This document shows, one piece after another, positions 1-5,294 of a DNA stretch of 5,433 nt. Origin of the DNA: Nitrospirota bacterium (GTDB taxonomy: Bacteria > Nitrospirota_A > Leptospirillia > Leptospirillales > Leptospirillaceae); contig DAHWGX010000052.1 in the NCBI GenBank assembly GCA_027335985.1, forward strand, positions 1 through 5,433, given 5' to 3'. Below the pieces are notes generated by a model. That model did not search any database. It was given only the letters and a program-made list of their open reading frames with translations, and was not told the origin of the DNA. Position 1 is the stretch's first letter, and each line of letters opens with the position of its first letter. Position numbers and translations under genes: made by a program.

Positions 1-140
1 GCACGCCCGTAGCGCCTGTTCGGAGGCGAAAACCTCCGAGTCGGCGGCCTGACCTTTCAGGCCCGCCGATCCATCCCCGTTTTCAGTCCGGGGAGTTGGC
101 AGGAAAGAATCCCCTTCGTTCACGGAGGGGAGGACGTCAA
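1..140 (+). mobile_element. Right end of an IS200/IS605-type (TnpB) element, cut by window edge
   Basis: The segment ends in a stem-loop (111-118 pairs with 123-130, loop TTCA, one G-T pair) followed by GAGG and GTCAA at 136-140. As I recall the family, a CCCC..GGGG hairpin plus GGAGGAYGTCAA is typical of the right ends of IS605/IS1341-like elements, and TCAA is a known right cleavage tetranucleotide (IS608). The transposon body would lie to the left, outside the window. A reading frame open from base 2 to a TGA at 50-52 (peptide HARSACSEAKTSESAA) could be the last residues of TnpB, since tnpB normally ends about 100 bases before the tip. Frame 3 stays open to 166 and is an alternative. No TnpB catalytic motif is visible, so the assignment rests on the end structure alone. 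Confidence 0.5.
21..140 (+). ncRNA. Candidate omega-RNA (TnpB guide RNA) scaffold
   Basis: Four stem-loops follow one another with little spacing. The first is 21-26/33-38 (CGGAGG/CCTCCG). The second is 42-52/57-68, an 11-bp stem with one bulged C and a CCTT loop. The third is 74-79/89-94 (TCCCCG/CGGGGA). The fourth is the terminal hairpin 111-118/123-130. Such a compact array at the right end of a TnpB element is what an omega-RNA scaffold looks like. In that system the RNA runs through the element tip and takes its guide from the flanking DNA, which would start at 141 (GTAATCTTCATGGTGG). Whether a functional TnpB still lies upstream cannot be seen. It could also be only a relic end. Confidence 0.4.
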
Positions 141-176
141 GTAATCTTCATGGTGGACCCTCCTTAGTCATTCCTG

Positions 177-251
177 TTGAATGGTCGTGAACACTTCCAT
201 TCTGTGGCCCCATCGAGGCCGTTCGTGGAAGTGACGGGTGGCTCCATTCAA
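177..251. repeat. Nested imperfect palindrome (75 bp)
   Basis: Three nested inverted repeats share one centre: TTGAATGG at 177-184 with CCATTCAA at 244-251, CACTTCCA at 192-199 with TGGAAGTG at 226-233, and GGCC at 206-209 with GGCC at 217-220. Together they give about 20 perfect base pairs with small internal loops and a 7-base apical loop. It begins 36 bases after the left IS605-like tip and has no T-tract, so it is not an ordinary terminator. It could be a degenerate transposon end, a REP-like element, or the fold of a small RNA. I do not recognise a family. Confidence 0.5.
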
Positions 252-335
252 TTAATGCGCTACATGAAAAGAGTGAAAGCCTTCAAGGCGGACACGAATG
301 ACGCGAAGACCATTCTCGGGGCCGGGCAGGCCGCG

Positions 336-359
336 AGCCGGCTGTTCGTCGGCTTTTTT
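336..359 (+). terminator. Probable rho-independent terminator
   Basis: A 7-bp stem, AGCCGGC at 336-342 paired with GTCGGCT at 348-354 (one G-T pair, 5-base loop TGTTC), runs straight into a T-run ending at 359. Nothing certain is transcribed into it except a possible transcript leaving the left IS605-like end. The stem is short, so the call is moderate. Confidence 0.4.
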
Positions 360-467
360 GTTGGTCTCTCCTGGCGAGTTCGTTTCCTGACCGTTCAGTC
401 GGCGAATCGGTCCCCGCCTCCGAAAGGGGAATCGGCAGGAATGATGCCGTAGACTTTTGAAAAAGAG

Positions 468-478
468 TTTTTTTAGTT
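468..478. repeat. Left copy of 11-bp target-site duplication
   Basis: TTTTTTTAGTT directly abuts the left inverted repeat of the 479-627 element and is repeated exactly at 628-638 directly after the right inverted repeat. No shorter register gives matching flanks, so the duplication is 11 bp. The T-run lowers its information content. Confidence 0.65.
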
Positions 479-627
479 GGCTCTGTTCCCTTTCGTTGTT
501 GCACCAATTAAATATGGTGAAATTTCTCTTAAAATAAGGAAACTTGCTCGTTTCCCTTCTAACACCGCTCTGTATATGGATTTGGTCTTCAATTTTTGGC
601 TCTACAACAACCAAGGGAAACAGAGCC
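479..627. mobile_element. MITE-like non-autonomous insertion element, 149 bp
   Basis: The ends are 23-bp inverted repeats. 479-501 begins GGCTCTGTTCCCTTTCG, and the reverse complement of 605-627 begins GGCTCTGTTTCCCTTGG; 20 of 23 positions agree. An exact 11-bp direct repeat lies immediately outside both ends. The roughly 100-bp AT-rich centre has no coding capacity. It carries a smaller hairpin (GGAAAC at 538-543 with GTTTCC at 550-555) that repeats the GTTTCCCTT motif of the ends, and GGCTCT at 598-603 can pair with the terminal AGAGCC. Short size, terminal inverted repeats, target duplication and no transposase together define a MITE. An 11-bp duplication is in the range known for IS4-family groups, while the GGCTCTGTT tip recalls IS6-type ends, so the parent family is undecided. 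It inserted about 80 bp upstream of the channel gene. Confidence 0.75.
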
Positions 628-638
628 TTTTTTTAGTT
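628..638. repeat. Right copy of 11-bp target-site duplication
   Basis: TTTTTTTAGTT is identical to 468-478. Removing the element and one copy restores a continuous stretch between AAAAGAG and CTTGCC. The T-tract directly after the right inverted repeat could also act as a weak terminator with the 598-603/622-627 stem, but the 18-base loop makes this unlikely. Confidence 0.65.
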
Positions 639-696
639 CTTGCCTCCATAATCGCTTCTCGCCGCCCGCCCAGCCGGCTCTCGAAATCCTGCATAT

Positions 697-704
697 AAAG
701 GAGA
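697..704 (+). promoter_or_regulatory. Ribosome binding site that decides the start of the channel gene
   Basis: AAAGGAGA is a near-perfect Shine-Dalgarno sequence. The first ATG (706) is only 2 bases after GGAG, too close for efficient initiation. The in-frame ATG at 712 is 8 bases away, the usual distance, and the GTG at 709 is 5 bases away. I therefore prefer 712. Confidence 0.7.
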
Positions 705-711
705 TATGGTG

Positions 712-1578
712 ATGTGGAAACCCGCCATTTTTGTTCTTTCGCTTTCCCTGTACACCGGTCTGGTTCACTATCTTGTCGAACACCACTATATCGTGAAGGA
801 GTCCCAGGAGACCTTCATGGTCGGAGGGATCCTTGTCATCGGCTATGCGCTTCTCAAGGTTCTCCAGTCCCGTTTGATGAAGACCCTCGAGGGTCACATG
901 GACCATGACCGCATCGTCACGCTGCGGTATTTTCTCGATGTGGGGTATTTTCTGATCTGGGGGGTTCTTCTCGTGACATTCCTGGGAGCCGGGTTCAAGA
1001 ATCTCGTGCTCGGGGGAGCCATTCTCTCGGCCCTGGCCGGCATCGTTGCCCAAAACAGCCTGACCAACATCTTTGCAGGGATCGTGCTGGCGGCGACCCA
1101 TCCCTTTCGCGTCGGGGAAAAGGTCTCCTTTGTCGCCTGGCAGTATCCAAGGCTTGCCTCCACCTATCTTCATGGGCTGGTCTCTCCCGAGCATCGCGGG
1201 ACCGTTCTGGAAATCGGAAAGATCTACACCCGTCTTGCGGGAGAGGATGGACGGGAGATGCTCGTTCCCAACAACATCATGCTTCAGGCCATGGTGATCC
1301 GGAATGAGGGTCTTCAGGAAAGACCCCTACGCCTTTATGCCGACCTGCCGTCGGACGTCGATCTCGATTCCCTGAAAATCAGGCTGGCCGATCTTTCGTC
1401 TATCGAAGAACGATTGGTGGGGCCGGTCGAACTGATTCCCCATACGTTGACTCCCAGCTCCCTGACCGTCGAGATTCGCACCAAATGGAAGGGGGAAGAG
1501 ATTCTTGATGCCAATCGGGTCCTCTTTTCTGCCCTTCGTCCCCTGGCTCTTCGCTCCCGGGCGGCGGAGCCATCGTAA
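712..1578 (+). CDS. Small-conductance mechanosensitive channel, MscS family
   Basis: This is a 288-residue inner-membrane protein that should open under membrane tension to release solutes during osmotic downshock. Numbered from ATG 712, hydrophobic segments lie near 3-22, 35-53 and 73-95. They are followed by the MscS pore helix at about 97-128, rich in Gly/Ala (GGAILSALAGIVAQNSL starts near 101), and by the conserved PFRVGE at 131-136. The beta domain follows, with GTVLEIG near 163-169 and the VPNN signature at 185-188, then an alpha/beta C-terminal domain to the end. E. coli MscS is 286 residues, so the length is normal. About 20 extra residues including WQYP (143-146) sit between PFRVGE and GTVLEIG, where MscS goes directly from one to the other; I recall similar insertions in archaeal-type members. 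The gene stands alone behind the MITE, with no clear terminator after it. The family call is firm; gating and physiological role are inferred. Confidence 0.88.
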   Translation: MWKPAIFVLSLSLYTGLVHYLVEHHYIVKESQETFMVGGILVIGYALLKVLQSRLMKTLEGHMDHDRIVTLRYFLDVGYFLIWGVLLVTFLGAGFKNLVLGGAILSALAGIVAQNSLTNIFAGIVLAATHPFRVGEKVSFVAWQYPRLASTYLHGLVSPEHRGTVLEIGKIYTRLAGEDGREMLVPNNIMLQAMVIRNEGLQERPLRLYADLPSDVDLDSLKIRLADLSSIEERLVGPVELIPHTLTPSSLTVEIRTKWKGEEILDANRVLFSALRPLALRSRAAEPS

Positions 1579-1917
1579 TCTAGGGAAGGGAAGCGATTTC
1601 CTGGGAGGTTTTCGGGTTTTCTCACGGATGGCTTGCACATCCGGGGGAGGTCGTGTTAAAGTTCGGACAAACAGGGTCCGGGCTGCGTAATCGCGCCCGA
1701 CACTTCTTCGATCCCGACAGGGAGCCGGACTTCCTCCACGACGGCGGAAGGGATTTTTCCGGTTTTTCGGACAGGTTCTCCTCGACGAGGAGGGGGCTCA
1801 TGATTTTTTCTCTGCTCTTTCTAAAAACTCGAATTCTACCCGACTCCATATCGTACTTCTGTCCTTGGGACACGATCTCCGTCTCTTCCGGCAACGACCT
1901 CAAAGAAAGGTTCTGAC
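1579..1917. other. 339-bp gap between channel and oxidoreductase genes, no certain gene
   Basis: Two overlapping antiparallel reading frames cover most of this gap. The - strand frame (1903-1622, 93 residues from a TTG) is rich in Glu, Lys, Arg and Ser and reads like a more natural protein than its + strand mirror (1653-1916), which is Phe-rich as antisense frames often are. It has no Shine-Dalgarno before the TTG and matches no family I know. The two frames share the same third codon positions, so base bias cannot choose between them. I see no convincing intrinsic terminator after the channel gene and no clear -35/-10 pair, although the T-rich patch near 1801-1860 is where a promoter for the next gene would be expected. 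Confidence 0.5.
1906..1910 (+). promoter_or_regulatory. Ribosome binding site of the oxidoreductase gene
   Basis: AAAGG stands 7 bases before ATG 1918. The start is also supported because the thioredoxin-like fold begins within the first ten residues, leaving no room for a later start. Confidence 0.6.
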
Positions 1918-4900
1918 ATGGACAAGTCCTCTTCCATTTATATCGGGATGGCCACCTGTGGGCTGGCGAGCGGCGCTAGAAAAATCCACGACGAGGTCGT
2001 GCGGCTGGTGGCCGAAAAAGGTTATTCCGCCACCGTCCATCCGACCGGCTGCGTCGGCATGTGCCATAACGAACCCCTCCTCGAGGTCCAGGTGGAGGGT
2101 CGCCCCCGGGTCACCTACCGGCAGGTCACCGTCGAATCGGTGGAGGAGATCCTGAAGGCGCACTTCGTCGACCGGACCGTCTTTCCCGATCTGGCCTTCG
2201 GCCAGTCGGCCGAAGAGGGAGTTCCGGCTTTCGAGGGGGTTCCCTCCTTCACCGATACGGATTACTTCCGGAAGCAAAACAAGATCGTCAGCCGCCGTTG
2301 CGGGGTGATCGATCCCTCCTCGATCGAGGACTACCTGGCCACGAACGGATACAAGGCGCTGGAGAAGGTCCTCAAGACCATGACTCCGGAGCAGGTGGTC
2401 GAAGTCATGACCCAGTCCGGTCTGCGCGGCCGGGGCGGGGCCGGATTTCCGACAGGCCTCAAGTGGAAGTTCACCTACCAGTCCCAGGGGGACGAAAAGT
2501 ATGTCGTCTGCAACGCCGACGAAGGGGACCCCGGAGCCTTCATGGACCGGTCGGTCCTGGAGGGCGACCCCCATTCCGTTCTCGAGGGGATGACCATCGC
2601 CGCCTTCGCCATCGGACACGCCCAGAAGGGATACATTTACTGTCGTGCCGAATATCCCCACGCCATCAAGCTTCTGAACCGGGCGATCGGGCAGGCCCGG
2701 GAGAGGGGCTTCCTGGGAAAGAACATCTTCGGAACGGCGTTGAGCTTCGACATCGAGGTCAAGGAAGGGGCCGGAGCCTACGTGTGCGGTGAGGAGACCG
2801 CCCTTCTGGCCTCCCTGATGGGGGATCGCGGCATGCCCTGGCCCAAACCTCCCTTTCCGGCCCAGAAGGGCGTCTGGGGGCACCCCACAGTCATCAACAA
2901 CGTCGAGACCCTGGCCAACGTCCCCCATATCATTCTCGGAGGGGCCGAGTGGTATGCCTCCTTCGGGACGGAAAAGACCAAGGGGACGAAGACCTTTGCC
3001 CTGACGGGAAAGATCAAGCGCACCGGGCTGATCGAAGTGGCCGCGGGCACCACGCTCAAGGAAATCGTCTACGAGATCGCCGGGGGCATGAGCGGCACCA
3101 AGAAGTTCAAGGCCGCCCAGCTGGGAGGGCCTTCGGGAGGCTGCATCCCGGGCAACCTCATCGAGACTCCGATCGACTTCGAATCCCTGGTTTCAGCGGG
3201 GGCGATCATGGGATCGGGCGGGATCATCGTGCTCGACGAGGCGAACTGCATCGTCGATACGGCCAAGTATTTCATGACCTTCACGAAGGACGAGTCCTGC
3301 GGAGAATGCACCCCCTGCCGCGACGGGACGAAGGTCATGCTCGACATGATCGAACGGATCAGCGAGGGGCGAGGAGAGATGAAGGATCTCGACGACCTCG
3401 TCAACCTCTCGACCTATGTGAAGGCCAATTCTCTGTGCGGACTCGGCCAGGCCGCACCCAATCCGGTCCTCTCGACCATCCGGTATTTCCGGGCGGAGTA
3501 CGAGGACCATATCAAGCGGAAGAAGTGCGTCTCCCAGTCCTGCAAGGAAATCGTCTATGCTCCCTGCCAGCATGAATGTCCGGTGGGCATCGACATCCCG
3601 CGTTACATCACCCAGATCTTCCGCGGGGAGTTCAAAGAGGCCCTGGAGACGATCCGGGAGCGGCTTCCCTTTCCGGGAATCATCAGCCGGACCTGCTACC
3701 GTCCCTGCGAAGGTCCCTGTCGTCGCGGCGACCTTGACGAGCCGATCGCGATCAATGGACTCAAGCGCTTCGCCTACGACTGGGAATACAACCAGGGCAT
3801 CCGTCCCCATTACGAGCCGGCGGCCGATCTCGGCAAGAAGGTCGCCATCATCGGATCGGGGCCGGCCGGACTGACCTGCGCCTTCTATCTCGGACGCATG
3901 GGATACAACGTGACCGTTTTCGAGCAGTACAACGTGATCGGCGGCATGTTGGCGGTGGGAATCCCGGCCTATAGGCTTCCGCGCGAGCTTCTCAACTGGG
4001 AGCTCGGAATCTTCGAGGGCCTTCCCGTGACCTTCCGGACCAATACGGCCCTGGGTCGGGACTTTTCGCTGGAAGACCTCTTCAACGATGGCTACGATGC
4101 CGCCTTCCTCGGGATCGGCGCCCACAAGCCCCAGAAAATGGGGGTAAAGGGAGAGGACCATCCGGTGGTCCAGAACGGGATCGAATTCCTACGGAAGGCC
4201 CTGACCAACGAGCCGGTTCAGGTCGGAAAGAGGCTGGCGGTCATCGGCGGAGGCAATGTGGCGATCGACGTGGCCCGTTCCGCCATCCGCCTCGGGGCGG
4301 AAAAGGTGACGGTCTTCTATCGCCGGACCCGGGAAGAGATGCCCGCTCACGAGTTCGAGGTCCAGGAGGCCGAACATGAAGGGATCGAGTTCCGATTCCT
4401 CCTGGCTCCCCTCGAGATCCGGGACCGGACCAACGAGGACGGGTCGACCGAGACGGTGATCGACTTCCAGGTCAACACCCTGTCCCGGGAGTTCGACAAC
4501 AGCGGCCGGAGGAAGCCCATGGCTGTCAAGGGGCAGATCGAGTCCGTCCCCGTCGACACTGTCGTGGCCGCCATCGGGCAGACGATGGACACCTCCGTCT
4601 TCGAGAAAAACGGGATCGGCTTCCACAAGTGGGGAACGGTGAAGGTCGCCCCCGACACCCTGATGAGCGAAAGCCGGCCGGCCGTCTTTGCCGGCGGCGA
4701 CAACATGACCGGACCTCTCGATGTCATTCACTCCATCCGGGACGGAGAGCAGTGTGCGGTCTTCATCGACCGCTATCTCAAGGGCAATCCGGACCGGACA
4801 TTCCCCTTCCACTTTCCGAGGGTGGACAACGACGCCTTTGTCCTGGGCGATGTCCACAGGGTGCCGATGCCGGCGCTTCCTCTACCGGCGCGTCAGGGAT

Positions 4901-5094
4901 TCGCCGAAGTGGAGACCGGGTTCACCGTTCAGGATGCCTGGATCGAGTCGACCCGATGCATCCGGTGCGAACTTGAAGGTCGGGTAGATCCCGCCCTGCG
5001 CATCGAGCATCAGGAAAATCCCGAGGCTCCTGTCTTCATCCACTTCAATACGGTGACGGGCTTCGAGCACAGGACCCAGGCCGTTCCTGGCTGA
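1918..5094 (+). CDS. Fused NuoF/HydB-type NADH module and GltD/NfnB-type NAD(P)H oxidoreductase
   Basis: This 1058-residue cytosolic flavoprotein has three modules. Residues 5-95 form a thioredoxin-like [2Fe-2S] domain (TCGLASGA, TGCVGMC; Cys14, 45, 49). Residues 110-530 are a complete NuoF/HydB-like unit: FMN/NADH glycine loop GLRGRGGAGFPTG (168-180), NADEGDPGAFMDR (199-211), GAGAYVCGEETALL (284-297), an SLBB domain from about 361, and the [4Fe-4S] ligands ESCGECTPC plus SLCGLG (Cys461, 464, 467, 507). Residues 535-960 are GltD/NfnB-like: Cys537, 542, 550, 554 and Cys593, 597, 601 for Fe-S clusters, FAD motif GSGPAG (646-651), GGMLAVGIPAYRLP (675-688), second nucleotide motif GGGNVA (777-782), YRRTREEMPA (801-810, Arg pair suggesting NADPH) and a late FAD motif AGGD (925-928). 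An 80-100 residue tail carries CIRC (1014-1017). Thermotoga HydB shares the first two modules but ends in a 2[4Fe-4S] ferredoxin domain, here replaced by the GltD unit. Likely role by inference: electron transfer between NAD(H) and NADP(H), perhaps with ferredoxin and perhaps bifurcating. No partner subunit is adjacent. Confidence 0.93.
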   Translation: MDKSSSIYIGMATCGLASGARKIHDEVVRLVAEKGYSATVHPTGCVGMCHNEPLLEVQVEGRPRVTYRQVTVESVEEILKAHFVDRTVFPDLAFGQSAEEGVPAFEGVPSFTDTDYFRKQNKIVSRRCGVIDPSSIEDYLATNGYKALEKVLKTMTPEQVVEVMTQSGLRGRGGAGFPTGLKWKFTYQSQGDEKYVVCNADEGDPGAFMDRSVLEGDPHSVLEGMTIAAFAIGHAQKGYIYCRAEYPHAIKLLNRAIGQARERGFLGKNIFGTALSFDIEVKEGAGAYVCGEETALLASLMGDRGMPWPKPPFPAQKGVWGHPTVINNVETLANVPHIILGGAEWYASFGTEKTKGTKTFALTGKIKRTGLIEVAAGTTLKEIVYEIAGGMSGTKKFKAAQLGGPSGGCIPGNLIETPIDFESLVSAGAIMGSGGIIVLDEANCIVDTAKYFMTFTKDESCGECTPCRDGTKVMLDMIERISEGRGEMKDLDDLVNLSTYVKANSLCGLGQAAPNPVLSTIRYFRAEYEDHIKRKKCVSQSCKEIVYAPCQHECPVGIDIPRYITQIFRGEFKEALETIRERLPFPGIISRTCYRPCEGPCRRGDLDEPIAINGLKRFAYDWEYNQGIRPHYEPAADLGKKVAIIGSGPAGLTCAFYLGRMGYNVTVFEQYNVIGGMLAVGIPAYRLPRELLNWELGIFEGLPVTFRTNTALGRDFSLEDLFNDGYDAAFLGIGAHKPQKMGVKGEDHPVVQNGIEFLRKALTNEPVQVGKRLAVIGGGNVAIDVARSAIRLGAEKVTVFYRRTREEMPAHEFEVQEAEHEGIEFRFLLAPLEIRDRTNEDGSTETVIDFQVNTLSREFDNSGRRKPMAVKGQIESVPVDTVVAAIGQTMDTSVFEKNGIGFHKWGTVKVAPDTLMSESRPAVFAGGDNMTGPLDVIHSIRDGEQCAVFIDRYLKGNPDRTFPFHFPRVDNDAFVLGDVHRVPMPALPLPARQGFAEVETGFTVQDAWIESTRCIRCELEGRVDPALRIEHQENPEAPVFIHFNTVTGFEHRTQAVPG

Positions 5095-5120
5095 GGACGA
5101 TTCGTCCTGTCGAGGGATCG

Positions 5121-5148
5121 AAAAAGGGGAGGGCGACCTCCCCTTTTT
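5121..5148 (+). terminator. Strong rho-independent terminator of the oxidoreductase gene
   Basis: A perfect 12-bp stem, AAAAAGGGGAGG at 5121-5132 with CCTCCCCTTTTT at 5137-5148, closes a GCGA tetraloop of the GNRA type, and a further T-rich run CTTTTTAT follows. It lies 27 bases after the stop codon. The A-tract on its left side means it could also stop transcripts arriving on the - strand from the right-hand mobile element. Confidence 0.93.
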
Positions 5149-5171
5149 CTTTTTATATTCATGCTTTATGA

Positions 5172-5185
5172 TTGACGTAAATCAA
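5172..5185. promoter_or_regulatory. FNR/CRP-family-like binding site
   Basis: TTGAC-GTAA-ATCAA fits the FNR-type consensus TTGAY-N4-RTCAA at every defined base. It sits in the AT-rich stretch after the terminator. No gene start follows within the window on either strand, so the regulated gene is either beyond the right-hand mobile element or was separated from it. A chance match is possible in AT-rich DNA. Confidence 0.4.
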
Positions 5186-5200
5186 AATTTGAGAATTTTG
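5183..5200. repeat. Perfect 7-bp inverted repeat CAAAATT-TGAG-AATTTTG
   Basis: The arms are 5183-5189 and 5194-5200. The left arm overlaps the right half of the FNR-like site, so competing proteins or a local hairpin could occupy this spot. Its AT-rich make-up limits the weight it can carry. Confidence 0.4.
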
Positions 5201-5231
5201 GACCAATGACTAATCTCTTCTTAATCTGTAT

Positions 5232-5245
5232 TAGCTAATTAGCTA
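5232..5245. repeat. Perfect 14-bp palindrome TAGCTAATTAGCTA
   Basis: The sequence equals its own reverse complement. Together with the preceding T it also forms two TTAGCTA direct copies (5231-5237 and 5239-5245) one base apart. This is operator-like and lies 50 bp from the tip of the right-hand IS605-like end. No gene that it could control starts in the window. Confidence 0.45.
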
Positions 5246-5294
5246 TTTTGTGATATTGTTGAATTCTACCGGTTAAACTTTCTTCGGAGGTGCC

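Noticed and set aside
411..430. TCCCC/GGGGA inverted repeat with GAATCGG direct copies at 404-410 and 429-435
   Set aside because: A 5-bp stem with a 10-base loop and no T-tract is not distinguishable from background in GC-rich DNA.
177..452. 91-residue + strand open frame starting with a TTG
   Set aside because: No Shine-Dalgarno, no family resemblance, and it runs through the nested palindrome and a terminator-like hairpin. Treated as noncoding.
252..614. 120-residue - strand open frame
   Set aside because: It starts inside the MITE-like element and crosses its left inverted repeat and the target duplication, so it is a chance frame.
706..711. Upstream ATG (706) and GTG (709) as starts of the channel gene
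   Set aside because: The Shine-Dalgarno ends only 2 and 5 bases before them; ATG 712 has the normal 8-base spacing.
1831..1840. 10-mer GAATTCTACC shared with 5261-5270
   Set aside because: About a dozen repeated 10-mers are expected by chance in a window of this length, and the flanks do not extend the match.
1900..2928. 342-residue - strand open frame opposite the oxidoreductase gene
   Set aside because: The + strand frame encodes conserved NuoF motifs over the same bases. The long antisense frame is a by-product of GC-rich codon use, as are the 3193-4161 and 4189-4857 frames.
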